Source: Burkholderiales bacterium 67-32
Lineage (GTDB): Bacteria > Pseudomonadota > Gammaproteobacteria > Burkholderiales > Burkholderiaceae_B
Direction of reading: 5' to 3'
Assembly (NCBI GenBank): GCA_001898625.1
Contig: MKUP01000025.1
Location: forward strand, 248,001 to 312,000
DNA: 64,000 bases
Shown: positions 29,672 through 39,473 of the stretch, piece by piece
Position numbering within the stretch: position 1 is the first letter of the stretch
How the letters are laid out: each line of letters starts with the position of its first letter
Translations under genes and position numbers: made by a program
Notes under the pieces: model-generated
Databases searched by the model: none
Told to the model about the DNA's origin: nothing
The model's input: only the letters and a program-made list of their open reading frames with translations

Positions 29672-31552
29672 ATGCTCGAACTATTCGCCAGCCAGATTCT
29701 GAACGGCCTGGCCATCGGCCAGGTCTACGCCCTGATCGCGCTCGGCTTCTCGCTGGTGTTCGGCGTTTCCAATCTCATCAATTTCGCGCAGGGCGCGCTG
29801 TTCATGCTGGGCGCCTTCATCGCGTTCACCGGCGTGGCCGTGCTGCAACTGCCGCTGCCCGTCGCGGCCACCGGGTCGGTGCTCATCGTCGCGCTGCTCG
29901 GCATGCTGCTCGAACGGGTGGCGCTGCGGCCCCTGGAGAACGCGCCCTATATCGCCCCCGTGCTGTCCACGCTGGCGATCAGCCTCATCATCGAACAACT
30001 GGCCGAGATCATCTGGTCGCCCGAGAGCCAGTCCTTCCCGGTGTCGTTCGACGAGGCCACCTACTACTTCGGCGACGCCTACATCACCAGCACCGACCTG
30101 CTGATCTTCGGCTTCGGCGCGCTGGCCACGCTGGCCCTGACGCTGTTCCTGTCGCGCTCGTGGTGGGGCCGCGCGCTGCGCGCCACCGCGCAGGACCGCG
30201 ACGCCGCGGCGCAACTGGGCGTGCGCACCGGCAGCGTGCGGCAATTGGCCTTCGCCCTGGCCGGCGCGCTGGGCGCCTTGAGCGGCGTGCTGGTCGCGCT
30301 CTATTTCAAGAGCGTGTTTCCGCAGATGGGACTGCCCTTCGGCCTGAAGGGTTTCGCGGCGGCGCTGCTGGGCGGCTTGACCAGCACGCCGGGAGCGGTG
30401 CTGGGCGGCCTGCTGCTGGGCGTGGTGGAGACGCTGGCCAGCGCCTACATCGGCGAAGGATCGCGCGACCTGGTGGCCTTCTGCCTGGTGCTGGTCTTCC
30501 TGGTGTTCCGGCCGCACGGACTCCTGGGCGACCGGCGCCTGGACGCGCTGGGCGGCGCCAGCGGCGCGGCGGGCGCCATGCCGACCACCAGCGTGCTGGC
30601 CTCGTCCTCGAGCCAGCGCGGCGCCGTGCGCGCCTGGGAACTCCCCCCGTGGGGCTTCCTGGCCGTGGCAGCCGTACTGGCACTCTTGCCGGCGCTCACG
30701 CAGAACGCCTATTTTCTGCAGGCCGTGGTCTACGCCATGATCTTCGCGCTGCTGGTGGCCAGTGTCACGCTGGTCTCGGGCGCGCTGGGCGTGCTGTCCA
30801 TCGGGCACACTGCCTTCTACGGCGTGGGTGCCTACGCGGTGGGGCTGCTGGCCCGCAACTTCGGCTGGCCGGCCGAGGCCGCGCTGATCGGCGCCGCCAC
30901 GGTCACCGCCTGTGTGGCCGTCGTGGCCGCCCTGCCCCTGCTCAAGCTCAGCGGCCACACGGCCGCGCTGGGTACGCTGGCCGTCGGGCAGATCGGCTAT
31001 CTGGTGTTCATGAGCTGGCTGGACGTCACGCGCGGCCCCATGGGCTTCATCGGCATCCCCGCGCCCAGGCTGGCGTTGCTGGGCGGCCTGCCGCTCCCGA
31101 GCCTGGCCGGCAAGTTCTGGCTGGTGGCGGCCGCGGCCGGAATCGCGCTGTTCCTGGCGCAACGCCTGCTGGACTCCGGCGTGGGCCGGGCCTGGCGCGG
31201 CATACGCGAGGACAGGCTGGCCGCGCACACCGCCGGACTGCCGGTGCGCCGCTACCTGCTCGTGGGCTTCGCCTGTTCCGGCTTGCTGGCGGGTCTCGCG
31301 GGTGGCCTGTTCGCCTATGTGCAGAGCGTGGTCAGCCCCGAGAGCTTCACCGTCAGCGCCTCCATCCTGCTGCTGACCATCGCGGTGCTGGGCGGCCTGG
31401 GCAATCTGACCGGCGCGGCGCTGGCAGGCTTCGCGCTGACCCTGCTGCCCGAACTGTTGCGGCCCTTCGCCGAATGGCGCATGGTCGCCTACGGCCTGGC
31501 GCTGCTGATCATGCTACGCCTGCGCCCGCATGGCCTCCTCGGAGCTCGATGA
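29672..31552 (+). CDS. Fused LivH-LivM ABC permease
   Basis: A 626-residue membrane protein that joins the two permeases of a branched-chain amino acid-type importer. Residues 1 to about 286 are LivH-like (LALGFSLVFGVSNLINFAQG in part, then FGLKGFAAALLGGLTSTPGAVLGG). A polar linker of about 40 residues rich in Gly, Ala and Ser follows (GGASGAAGAMPTTSVLASSS). Residues from about 330 are LivM-like (LSIGHTAFYGVGAYAVGLLA, GPMGFIGIPAP, GLLAGLAGGLFAYVQSVVSPESF). The stop codon overlaps the livG start region. Fusion fixes a 1:1 stoichiometry; it is seen in other betaproteobacteria. About a dozen or more hydrophobic segments are visible. Confidence 0.9.
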   Translation: MLELFASQILNGLAIGQVYALIALGFSLVFGVSNLINFAQGALFMLGAFIAFTGVAVLQLPLPVAATGSVLIVALLGMLLERVALRPLENAPYIAPVLSTLAISLIIEQLAEIIWSPESQSFPVSFDEATYYFGDAYITSTDLLIFGFGALATLALTLFLSRSWWGRALRATAQDRDAAAQLGVRTGSVRQLAFALAGALGALSGVLVALYFKSVFPQMGLPFGLKGFAAALLGGLTSTPGAVLGGLLLGVVETLASAYIGEGSRDLVAFCLVLVFLVFRPHGLLGDRRLDALGGASGAAGAMPTTSVLASSSSQRGAVRAWELPPWGFLAVAAVLALLPALTQNAYFLQAVVYAMIFALLVASVTLVSGALGVLSIGHTAFYGVGAYAVGLLARNFGWPAEAALIGAATVTACVAVVAALPLLKLSGHTAALGTLAVGQIGYLVFMSWLDVTRGPMGFIGIPAPRLALLGGLPLPSLAGKFWLVAAAAGIALFLAQRLLDSGVGRAWRGIREDRLAAHTAGLPVRRYLLVGFACSGLLAGLAGGLFAYVQSVVSPESFTVSASILLLTIAVLGGLGNLTGAALAGFALTLLPELLRPFAEWRMVAYGLALLIMLRLRPHGLLGAR

Positions 31553-32412
31553 TGGCCAACGCACACGACAACCGAGGACTGCGGGTGGAGCGCCTGAGCC
31601 GCCACTTCCGCGGCGTCAAGGCGGTGGACGACGTCAGCTTTACCGTCGGCCCGGGCCAGACCGTCGCGCTGGTGGGCCCCAACGGCGCCGGCAAGTCGAC
31701 CCTGATCCAGTTGCTGAGCGGAGTCGAGAAGCCGTCGTCGGGACATGTCTTCCTGGATGGCCGCCGCATAGACGGACTGGCCCCCGAGCGCATCGCCCGG
31801 CTGGGCCTGGGCCGCAGTTTCCAGACCTCGCGCGTGTTCCCCGCCCTGAGCGTATGGGACAGCGTGATGCTGGGCACCCAGGCCGGGCTGCTGGGCCGCG
31901 CGGGATCCGCGCGGCTGGTCGATCCGCTGACCGAGATCGCCGGCGAGCTGCTCGGCCTGCCCGCCTGGCGCCGCCGCCGCGCCGAAGCGCAGGAGCGCGC
32001 CCGCGCGGCCCTGCAGCGCTTCGGCGAACGGCTCTGGCCACGGCGCGACCAGCCAGCCTACAGCCTCTCGTACGCGAACCGCCGGCGCCTGGAACTGGCG
32101 CGCGTGCTGGCGGCCCGGCCACGCTTCGTGCTGTTCGACGAACCGGCCGCCGGCATGAACCCCAGCGAGACCGCCGAACTCACCGACCTGCTGCTCGCGC
32201 TGCGCGCGGAACAGCCGCAGCTCGGCATTCTGGTCGTCGAGCACAAGCTGTCGCTGGTCCGCCGCATCGCCGATCACGCCATCGTCCTCAACCAGGGTCG
32301 GATACTGGCCACCGGCACGCCGGCCGAGGCCCTGGACCATCCCGAAGTCGTCGAAGCCTACCTCGGCCGCGCGCGCAGGCGGCCGGTCAACTCGGATGCC
32401 CATCTTGGCTGA
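31552..32412 (+). CDS. LivG-type ABC ATPase
   Basis: A 286-residue ABC ATPase. Walker A is GPNGAGKST, the LivG-specific segment GLGRSFQTSRVFPALSVWD follows, and Walker B is RFVLFDEPAAGMNPSET with the switch His in VVEHKLSLVRRIAD. The usual LSGGQ signature is replaced here by YSLSYANRRRLELAR, which is normal for LivG proteins. Two consecutive Met codons lie at 31549 and 31552; the GGAG site is best spaced for 31552, but 31549 gives an ATGA overlap with the permease stop. It ends inside livF (17-nt overlap), so the proteins are made together. Confidence 0.9.
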   Translation: MANAHDNRGLRVERLSRHFRGVKAVDDVSFTVGPGQTVALVGPNGAGKSTLIQLLSGVEKPSSGHVFLDGRRIDGLAPERIARLGLGRSFQTSRVFPALSVWDSVMLGTQAGLLGRAGSARLVDPLTEIAGELLGLPAWRRRRAEAQERARAALQRFGERLWPRRDQPAYSLSYANRRRLELARVLAARPRFVLFDEPAAGMNPSETAELTDLLLALRAEQPQLGILVVEHKLSLVRRIADHAIVLNQGRILATGTPAEALDHPEVVEAYLGRARRRPVNSDAHLG

Positions 32413-33187
32413 GCTGCCCTCCTCCACCCCCCTGCTGCGACTGGACGCGGTCGACGTGCACTACGGCGCCGTCCAGGCCCTGTTCGGCGTCAGCCTTCAC
32501 GTCCACACCGGAGAAGTCGTCTCCGTGCTGGGCGGCAACGCCTCGGGCAAATCCACGACCCTCAAATCGGTGCTGGGCCTGGCCCGTCCGTCCAGCGGCC
32601 GCGTGCTGCTGGACGGACGCGAGATCCAGGGCCTGCCGCCCGCCGAGGTCATCGATCTCGGCGTAGCCAGTGTGCCCGAGGGGCGCCGCGTGTTCCCGGA
32701 CATGACGGTGCGCGAGAATTTGCTGCTGGGCGCCTACCCGCGGCGCCACGACAAGGCCGCCGTGGCCGCCGACCTGGATGAAGTATTCCAGGCCTTCCCG
32801 CGCCTGGCCGAGCGCCGCGGCCAACTGGCAGGCACGCTGTCGGGCGGGGAACAGCAAATGCTGGCTCTGGGCCGCGCGTGGCTGCGGCGCGGGCGGCTGG
32901 TCTGCATCGACGAACCGTCGATGGGCCTGTCGCCCAAATTCGTTGATGCCGTCTACGAGGTGCTGTTCCGCTGGAAGGCGTCCGGCCAGACCATCCTGCT
33001 GGTCGAACAGAACGCCCGCATCGCGCTGGAACTGGCCGACCGGGCCTATGTACTGCAACACGGCCACGTGGTGCTGCAAGGCCATGCCGCCGATCTCGCG
33101 GCGGACCCCGCCGTGCAGCAGGCCTACCTGGGCGCCGAGGCCCCGGCCCGGGAATTGGAAGGGGCGCTGGCCCCCAACGGAGAATGA
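32396..33187 (+). CDS. LivF-type ABC ATPase
   Basis: A 263-residue ABC ATPase partner of LivG. Walker A is GGNASGKST; the signature is TLSGGEQQMLALGRAWL; Walker B is RLVCIDEPSMGLSPKFVD; and the switch region reads ILLVEQNARIALELAD. The phrase VPEGRRVFPDMTVRENLLLG is the diagnostic LivF region. ATG 32396 lies within the end of livG. The stop codon overlaps the ribosome-binding region of the flavoprotein gene that follows, so transport and catabolism genes are translationally linked. Confidence 0.9.
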   Translation: MPILAELPSSTPLLRLDAVDVHYGAVQALFGVSLHVHTGEVVSVLGGNASGKSTTLKSVLGLARPSSGRVLLDGREIQGLPPAEVIDLGVASVPEGRRVFPDMTVRENLLLGAYPRRHDKAAVAADLDEVFQAFPRLAERRGQLAGTLSGGEQQMLALGRAWLRRGRLVCIDEPSMGLSPKFVDAVYEVLFRWKASGQTILLVEQNARIALELADRAYVLQHGHVVLQGHAADLAADPAVQQAYLGAEAPARELEGALAPNGE

Positions 33188-33189
33188 AC

Positions 33190-34905
33190 ATGTCCCACCC
33201 CACCCTGCACACGCTGGAAACCGACGTGCTGGTGATAGGCGCCGGCGGCGCCGGCATGAGCGCGGCGATCGCCGCCTCGCAGGCCGGCAGGCGCGCGCTG
33301 CTGGCCGACCGCAGCCTGATCGGGCGCGGCGGCGCCACCATCATGGCCCAGATGACCGTGGCCGCCGCCCTGGGCGAGCAAGGGCCGGACCACTGGCAGC
33401 ATCACCTGCGCGACACGCTGGCGGCGGGCCGCGGTCTGTGCAGCGAACCGCTGGCCCGGCTGCTGTGCGAGGAAGGCGTGGACGCGATCCGCCTGCTGGA
33501 CCGCTGGGGCGTGGGCTGGGCTCGAGACGGCGAGCGGATGGCGCAGACCCGCGCCCCCGGCCACGACCGCCCGCGCTGCGTCTACGTGGACTACCTGAAC
33601 ACCGGTCCCGCCGTGGCCAAGACCCTGCGCGCGCAGGCCGCGCGCGAGGCCGGCGTGCGGCGCGTCGGCGACCTGCTGGTGGTGGAGCTGCTGCGCAAGG
33701 ACGGCCGCGTCGTCGGCGCGGTGGCACTGCACCTGGGCACCGGCGACCCGGTCCTGATACGGGCCGGGGCCACCATCATCGCCACCGGCGGCCTGACGCG
33801 CCTCTACCGCCGCAACAGCGCCTCGCTCAACATGGGCGGCGACGGCTTCGCGCTGGCCCTGCGCGCGGGCGCCCGGCTGATCGACATGGAGTTCGTGCAG
33901 TTCTTCCCCATCGGCCACCTGGCGCCGCGCCTGGTCGGCTTCGACCCCATCATGTGGGACCCCTTCCGCTACAAGCTGGGCGGCAAGCTGCTGAACAACC
34001 AGGGCGAGGAATTCGTCGAACGCTACGGCAACGCCGCCGAGGGACAGGGCTACACCACCACCCGGGACGCCGCGACCTACGCCATCCTGAAGGAGGTCGA
34101 GGCTGGCCGCGGCACGCCGGCCGGCGGCGCGTGGCTGAGCTTCCGCCACGTGCCGGAAGACACCCTGCGCGCAGCGTTCGGCCCCATCATCAACAAGCTG
34201 GCCAAGGCGGGCATCGACCTGACCAAGCAGATGATAGAAGTGGCCCCCATCGCCCACTATCACATGGGCGGCATCCGGGTGGACACCGACCTCGCCACCG
34301 ACGTGCCCGGCCTGTATGCCGCGGGCGAGGCGGTGGGCGGCGCCAATGGCGCGAACCGGCTGTCGGGCAACGCCATCACCGAGGCGATCGCCTTCGGCCT
34401 GCGGGCCGGCCGCACCGCCGCCGCCGACTGTCCGGAACCGCCCTCGCTGCAAGAGCTCGAGGCCTTGGCCCGCCCTTGGCTGCAACGGCTCGCGCCGCGC
34501 CACGGTGAACCGGCCGGGCTCAATGCCGCGGCGCTGATCGAGGAATTGCAGGCGCTGATGCAGACCCACGTCGGCCCTTTCCGCACCGAGGCGGGCCTGC
34601 GGCAAGCGCTGGGCGAGCTCGATGCCTTGCGGACGCGGGCCGGCGACGACCTGCCAGGCGGCGGCCCTCAGGACCCGGTGCGGCTGGACACGCTGGACCT
34701 GCGCAACATGCTGCTGGTGGCGCAGGCCGTGACGCGCTGCGCGCTGGCGCGGCGCGAGAGCCGCGGCGCCCACCAGCGCGAAGACCATCCCGGACAGGAA
34801 GACGCCTGGACGCTGAACCAGACCATCGCCTGGCGCGACGGCCAATGGACGCTGGCCAACCAGCCCGTCCAACGCCTCGAGGCCCGGCAGGAGGACATCG
34901 CATGA
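33190..34905 (+). CDS. SDH/fumarate reductase-like flavoprotein
   Basis: A 571-residue FAD protein of the succinate dehydrogenase/fumarate reductase/L-aspartate oxidase superfamily. The FAD fold is DVLVIGAGGAGMSAAIAASQAG; a capping domain follows; the active-site segments are APIAHYHMGGIRVDTD and AAGEAVGGANGANRLSGNAITEAIAFGLRAG. In SdhA/FrdA a His covalently holds FAD in an RSHT-type motif; here that place reads IGRGGATIMAQM, so FAD is probably non-covalent, as in aspartate oxidase and APS reductase. GGAG is spaced for ATG 33190; ATG 33184 is the alternative. It overlaps the iron-sulfur subunit gene by ATGA. No membrane anchor subunits are encoded. The reaction is unknown. Confidence 0.85.
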   Translation: MSHPTLHTLETDVLVIGAGGAGMSAAIAASQAGRRALLADRSLIGRGGATIMAQMTVAAALGEQGPDHWQHHLRDTLAAGRGLCSEPLARLLCEEGVDAIRLLDRWGVGWARDGERMAQTRAPGHDRPRCVYVDYLNTGPAVAKTLRAQAAREAGVRRVGDLLVVELLRKDGRVVGAVALHLGTGDPVLIRAGATIIATGGLTRLYRRNSASLNMGGDGFALALRAGARLIDMEFVQFFPIGHLAPRLVGFDPIMWDPFRYKLGGKLLNNQGEEFVERYGNAAEGQGYTTTRDAATYAILKEVEAGRGTPAGGAWLSFRHVPEDTLRAAFGPIINKLAKAGIDLTKQMIEVAPIAHYHMGGIRVDTDLATDVPGLYAAGEAVGGANGANRLSGNAITEAIAFGLRAGRTAAADCPEPPSLQELEALARPWLQRLAPRHGEPAGLNAAALIEELQALMQTHVGPFRTEAGLRQALGELDALRTRAGDDLPGGGPQDPVRLDTLDLRNMLLVAQAVTRCALARRESRGAHQREDHPGQEDAWTLNQTIAWRDGQWTLANQPVQRLEARQEDIA

Positions 34906-35273
34906 CATCGCCCCATGACTCCATCCATCTGAAGATCCGGCGCGCCAGCGCCGACACCGAGGCCCACATCGTCGAGTACGACGTGCCTCCCCAGGCGGCC
35001 GCGTCGCTGCTGGACGCGCTGCGCTGGGTGCGCGCGCACCAGGACGATACGCTGGCCTTCCGCTATGCCTGCATCAACGCCAATGCCTGCAAGGAATGCA
35101 TGATGCGCCTGGACGGCAAGGTCGTGTATGCCTGCCTGGCCAAGCTGGAGCCTGGCAGCTCGCACACGGTCGAACCGCTGCCCAACAAGCCGCTGGTGCG
35201 CGACCTTGTTACCGAGATCGCTCCCCCCAAGGAGCGCCTGTTCGCCGGCGAGGGCGACGACGATGACGAATGA
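34902..35273 (+). CDS. Small 2Fe-2S subunit of SDH-like oxidoreductase
   Basis: A 123-residue protein equivalent to only the N-terminal plant-ferredoxin-like half of SdhB/FrdB. The order is IHLKIRRASADTEAHIVEYDVP, LLDALRWVRAHQDDTLAFRY and the Cys cluster beginning CINANACKEC. The Cys spacing is C-x5-C-x2-C-x11-C; canonical SdhB has C-x4-C-x2-C-x11-C, so one residue is inserted in the first loop. The C-terminal half that would hold 4Fe-4S and 3Fe-4S clusters is missing; an acidic tail (GEGDDDDE) ends the protein. It overlaps the flavoprotein gene by ATGA and has a good AGGAGG site. It should carry electrons from the flavoprotein to an unknown acceptor. Confidence 0.82.
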   Translation: MTSPHDSIHLKIRRASADTEAHIVEYDVPPQAAASLLDALRWVRAHQDDTLAFRYACINANACKECMMRLDGKVVYACLAKLEPGSSHTVEPLPNKPLVRDLVTEIAPPKERLFAGEGDDDDE

Positions 35274-35811
35274 CCGCCGGAGCCCGGGCGCGTCCGACGA
35301 GGCCGGCGAACGCCTGCGCATTCTGTCCTCGGCGCACCTGGCCACCGGCCAGCATGCGGAGCTATCCGAACTCGAGTTCGGGCTGATCATCGCCCACAAC
35401 GCGTTCAGCCGCTGGATCGTGCGCTGCATGGCAGCGGCCGGCACGGCCGATCTCGCGGTCACGGACGTGCTGGTGCTGCACCACGTCCATCACCGGGAGC
35501 GGGGCAAGAAGCTGGCCGACATCTGCTTCACCCTCAATTACGAAGACACGCACGTCATCAACTACTCGCTGAAGAAACTGGCCAGCATGGGCCTGGTGCG
35601 CGGCGAAAAGAGCGGCAAGGAAGTGCTCTACGCCACCACGGACGAAGGCGCGGCGCTGATCGACCGCTTCCGCGCAGTCCGGGGCCGCTGCCTGCTTGCC
35701 AGCGTCGAAGGCGAACTGGCCGACGGCGCATCCCTGTCCGACGTGGCCCGGCGCCTGCGCATGCTGTCGGGCCTTTATGACCAGGCCGCCCGCGCGGCCT
35801 CATCGCTATGA
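35263..35811 (+). CDS. Winged-helix (MarR-like) regulator in catabolic operon
   Basis: A 182-residue DNA-binding protein of the predicted winged-helix group related to MarR. The N-terminal helices ([24 protein letters not shown] in part) would dimerise; the wHTH covers [40 protein letters not shown] with the wing [20 protein letters not shown]. The C-terminal helices include a Cys (GRCLLAS). The start ATG 35263 lies inside the end of the iron-sulfur subunit gene and its stop overlaps the oxoprolinase start by ATGA, so it is translated with the pathway it is likely to control. The palindrome at 28340-28355 is its best candidate site. The ligand is unknown. Confidence 0.8.
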   Translation: MTNDRRSPGASDEAGERLRILSSAHLATGQHAELSELEFGLIIAHNAFSRWIVRCMAAAGTADLAVTDVLVLHHVHHRERGKKLADICFTLNYEDTHVINYSLKKLASMGLVRGEKSGKEVLYATTDEGAALIDRFRAVRGRCLLASVEGELADGASLSDVARRLRMLSGLYDQAARAASSL

Positions 35812-38800
35812 ATACAGCCTCTCCCTCCCCCGCCGACGATGCCCGCTGGGAATTCTGGATAGACCGCGGCGGCACCTTCACCGACGTGATCGGACGCCGC
35901 CCCGACGGCTCGCTGGCGACCGCCAAACTGCTTTCGGAGAATCCCGGGCGCTACGACGATGCCGCCGTCGAAGGCATACGCCGCCTGTTGGAGCTGGCTC
36001 CGGACGAACCGGTGCCCGCCGATCGCATCGAGGTCGTGCGCATGGGCACCACGGTGGCCACCAACGCCCTGCTCGAACGCAAGGGCGAACGCGTGCTGCT
36101 GGCCGTCACCCGGGGCTTTCGCGACGCCTTGCGCATCGCCTACCAGAACCGGCCTCGCCTGTTCGACCGCGAGATCCTCCTGCCCGAACAGCTTGCCAGC
36201 CGGGTGGCCGAGATCGACGAACGCGTGGCGGCGGACGGAGCCGTCGTGGCCGAGCTGGACGAGGCGCAGGCCCGGGCGGCCCTGGCCGACGGCCGGGCGC
36301 AGGGCTACCAGTCCATCGCCATCGCGCTCATGCACGGCTACCGCAACCCGGCGCACGAACTGCGGCTGGCCGCGATCGCCCGTGAACTCGGCTATACGCA
36401 AGTCTCCGCCTCGCATGCCGTCTCGCCGCTGATCCGCTTCGTCGCGCGCGGCGACACCACCGTGGTGGACGCCTACCTGTCGCCCGTGCTGCGCCGCTAC
36501 GTCGACCGCGTGTCGTCCGCCCTGCCCGGTGTGCGCCTGCAGTTCATGCAATCGAGCGGCGGCCTGACCGACGCCCGCGCCTTCCAGGGCAAGGACTCCG
36601 TGCTGTCCGGCCCCGCCGGCGGCATCGTCGGCATGGCCGGCGTGTCGGCCGCCTCGGGCTTCGACCGGGTCATCGGCTTCGACATGGGCGGCACCTCGAC
36701 CGACGTGTCCCACTACGCCGGTGAATACGAGCGCACCTTCGACACGCTGGTGGCGGGCGTGCGGCTGCGCGCGCCCATGATGAGCATCCACACGGTGGCC
36801 GCCGGCGGCGGCTCCATCCTGCGCTTCGACGGCACGCGACTGCGCGTGGGCCCCGAATCGGCCGGCGCCGACCCCGGTCCCGCCTGCTACCGGCGCGGCG
36901 GCCCGCTGACCGTTACCGACGCCAACGTCATGCTGGGCCGTATCCAACCGGCCCATTTCCCCGCCGTGTTCGGCCCCGACGGCAACCAGCCGCTGGATGC
37001 CGAGGTGGTCCGCGCGCGCTTCGCCGAACTGGCCCGCGAAGTCGAGCGCGGCACCGGCCGCGCCACCACGCCCGAGGCGCTGGCCCACGGCTTCCTGGAG
37101 ATCGCGGTCACCAACATGGCCAACGCGATCAAGCTGATTTCCGTGCAGCGCGGCTACGACATCACCCGCTACACCCTGACCACCTTCGGCGGTGCCGGCG
37201 GCCAGCATGCCTGCGCCGTGGCGGACGCGCTGGCCATGCCACGCGTGCTGATCCATCCCCTGGCCGGCGTGCTGTCCGCCTACGGCATGGGCCTGGCCGT
37301 CGCCACCGCCGTGCGGGAACGCTCGGTGGAACGCCGCTTCGACGACGACGGCCGCGCCGAGGCGCGCCGCGTCCTGGACGAACTGGGCGCCGCGGCCAAG
37401 GACGAACTCCAGGCCCAGGGCTGCGAGGCGGCCGACCTGCGCATCGCCGAGCGGGCTTATCTGCGATACGAAGGCACCGACACCGCGCTGCCGGTCCCGC
37501 TGGGCGAGACCCCGGCCATGCTGGCCGAATTCGAGCGTGCCTATCGCCAGCGCTTCGCGTTCCTGATGCCCGGCCGGGCGTTGGTGATCGACTCCGTGAT
37601 GGCCGAGGCCACCGCCGAGGAAGGCCCCCAGAGCGCGCGCGCCACCTGGTTCGACCGTCCCGCGCGCGAGGCCGGCACCCATCTCCAGGCCCGCGACGGC
37701 GCCGCCATCCACGCCGGCGCATGGCAGGACAGCCCCCTTTACGCAGCCGCCGACCTTCGGGCCGGCGACGTCATCGCGGGCCCCGCCATCATCACCGACG
37801 CCAACGCGACCACCGTGGTCGATCCCGGCTGGCGGGCCACCGCGACCGCGAACGGCGACATCGTGCTCGAACGCGCCGTGCCCCGGCCCGAGCGCCGCGC
37901 CGTCGGCACGCAGGCGGACCCGGTGATGCTGGAGATCTTCAACAACCTGTTCATGTCCATCGCCGAGCAGATGGGCTGGCGCCTGCAGAACACCGCGCAC
38001 TCGGTCAACATCAAGGAGCGCCTGGACTTCTCGTGCGCGATCTTCGACGCGCAGGGCGATCTGGTCGCCAACGCGCCCCACATCCCCGTCCATCTGGGAT
38101 CCATGGGGGCCAGCGTACGGGCCGTCATCGACAGCACCCGGGGCACGCTGCGGCCGGGCGACGCCTACGTGCTCAACGATCCCTACGCCGGCGGCACGCA
38201 CCTGCCGGACGTCACGGTCATCACGCCCATCTTCGACGAGGCCGGCAGCCGCGTACTGTTCTATGTGGGCTCGCGCGGCCACCACGCCGACATCGGCGGC
38301 CTGACGCCCGGCTCCATGCCGCCCGACTCGCGCACCATCGACGACGAAGGCGTGCTCATCACCAGCTTCCTGCTGGTGCGCGACGGCCACCTGCGCGAGG
38401 CCGAGATGCGGCAGTTGCTGGCCGGCGCACGGCATCCGGCGCGCAACATCGACCAGAACATCGCCGACCTGCGCGCCCAGGTGGCCGCCAACGAAAAAGG
38501 CCGCGAGGAACTCATGGCCATGGTGCGCTACTTCGGCCTGGCCGTGGTGCAGGCATACATGGGCCACGTGCAGGACAACGCCGAGGAATCCGTGCGCCGC
38601 GCCATCAGCCGCCTGCGCGACGGGCGTTTCGCGGTGTCGCTGGACAACGGCGCCCAGGTCCGGGTGGCCGTCACGGTGGACCACGCCACACGCAGCGCCA
38701 CGCTGGACTTCACCGGCACGTCCAAGCAACTGCCCAACAACTTCAACGCCCCGCGCGCCGTCACCTCGGCCGCCGTGCTGTACGTGTTCCGCACGCTGCT

Positions 38801-39473
38801 GGACGAGGACATCCCCATGAACGCGGGCGGCCTAAAGCCGCTCACCATCGTGGTCCCCGAAGGCTCGATGCTGAACCCGCGCTATCCGGCGGCCGTCGTG
38901 GCCGGCAACGTCGAGACCTCCACCTGCGTGACCAATGCGCTGTACGGCGCGCTGGGCATCATGGCCAGCAGCCAGCCGACCATGAACAACCTGACCTTCG
39001 GCAACGCCCGCCACCAATATTACGAGACCATCTCGGGCGGCTCGGGCGCGGGCGGCCGCTTCGACGAAGCCGGCAACCTGGCCGGCGGCTTCGACGGCAC
39101 GTCGGTGGTGCAGACTCACATGACCAATTCCCGGCTGACGGATCCGGAGGTGCTGGAGCTGCGCTTCCCGGTGCGGCTGGAACGCTATGAGATCCGCCAC
39201 GGCTCCGGCGGCGACGGCCGGTGGCGCGGCGGCGATGGCGGCGTGCGCACGCTGCGCTTCATGGAGCCCATGACGGTTTCGCTACTGGCCAACGGTTGGC
39301 ACCATCCCGCCTTCGGGCTGCGCGGCGGCCAGCCTGGCGCGCCGGGACTGGCCCGGGTGCTGCGCGCCGACGGGCGGGTCGAGCCCTTGGACCACGCGGA
39401 TCGAGCCGAACTGCAGGCGAACGACCGGGTGGAAATCGAAACGCCGGGCGGCGGGGGCTACGGGGAAGCCTAA
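35808..39473 (+). CDS. Fused 5-oxoprolinase / hydantoinase A-B protein
   Basis: A 1221-residue ATP-dependent amidohydrolase. The N-terminal HyuA half has the actin-like ATPase motifs [13 protein letters not shown] (about 16), [15 protein letters not shown] and [20 protein letters not shown] (about 290), then [23 protein letters not shown]. The HyuB half starts near 706 ([22 protein letters not shown] in part, [22 protein letters not shown]) and has [14 protein letters not shown] and [15 protein letters not shown]. The length and fusion match eukaryote-type 5-oxoprolinase, which opens 5-oxoproline to glutamate; related enzymes act on hydantoins or acetone-type substrates. As last gene of the importer operon it should open the ring of the imported compound. 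Which ring is not deducible. Confidence 0.87.
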   Translation: MNTASPSPADDARWEFWIDRGGTFTDVIGRRPDGSLATAKLLSENPGRYDDAAVEGIRRLLELAPDEPVPADRIEVVRMGTTVATNALLERKGERVLLAVTRGFRDALRIAYQNRPRLFDREILLPEQLASRVAEIDERVAADGAVVAELDEAQARAALADGRAQGYQSIAIALMHGYRNPAHELRLAAIARELGYTQVSASHAVSPLIRFVARGDTTVVDAYLSPVLRRYVDRVSSALPGVRLQFMQSSGGLTDARAFQGKDSVLSGPAGGIVGMAGVSAASGFDRVIGFDMGGTSTDVSHYAGEYERTFDTLVAGVRLRAPMMSIHTVAAGGGSILRFDGTRLRVGPESAGADPGPACYRRGGPLTVTDANVMLGRIQPAHFPAVFGPDGNQPLDAEVVRARFAELAREVERGTGRATTPEALAHGFLEIAVTNMANAIKLISVQRGYDITRYTLTTFGGAGGQHACAVADALAMPRVLIHPLAGVLSAYGMGLAVATAVRERSVERRFDDDGRAEARRVLDELGAAAKDELQAQGCEAADLRIAERAYLRYEGTDTALPVPLGETPAMLAEFERAYRQRFAFLMPGRALVIDSVMAEATAEEGPQSARATWFDRPAREAGTHLQARDGAAIHAGAWQDSPLYAAADLRAGDVIAGPAIITDANATTVVDPGWRATATANGDIVLERAVPRPERRAVGTQADPVMLEIFNNLFMSIAEQMGWRLQNTAHSVNIKERLDFSCAIFDAQGDLVANAPHIPVHLGSMGASVRAVIDSTRGTLRPGDAYVLNDPYAGGTHLPDVTVITPIFDEAGSRVLFYVGSRGHHADIGGLTPGSMPPDSRTIDDEGVLITSFLLVRDGHLREAEMRQLLAGARHPARNIDQNIADLRAQVAANEKGREELMAMVRYFGLAVVQAYMGHVQDNAEESVRRAISRLRDGRFAVSLDNGAQVRVAVTVDHATRSATLDFTGTSKQLPNNFNAPRAVTSAAVLYVFRTLLDEDIPMNAGGLKPLTIVVPEGSMLNPRYPAAVVAGNVETSTCVTNALYGALGIMASSQPTMNNLTFGNARHQYYETISGGSGAGGRFDEAGNLAGGFDGTSVVQTHMTNSRLTDPEVLELRFPVRLERYEIRHGSGGDGRWRGGDGGVRTLRFMEPMTVSLLANGWHHPAFGLRGGQPGAPGLARVLRADGRVEPLDHADRAELQANDRVEIETPGGGGYGEA

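Noticed and set aside
33190-35273. Succinate dehydrogenase (sdhAB) operon
   Set aside because: No anchor subunits, no covalent-FAD His and no 4Fe-4S/3Fe-4S half of SdhB; the context is catabolic, not the TCA cycle.
35775-38729. Very long minus-strand open frame (over 950 codons) opposite the 5-oxoprolinase gene
   Set aside because: It is His/Gly/Gln/Arg-rich with no family motifs and mirrors codon positions of the real gene; GC-rich third positions make such antisense frames common.
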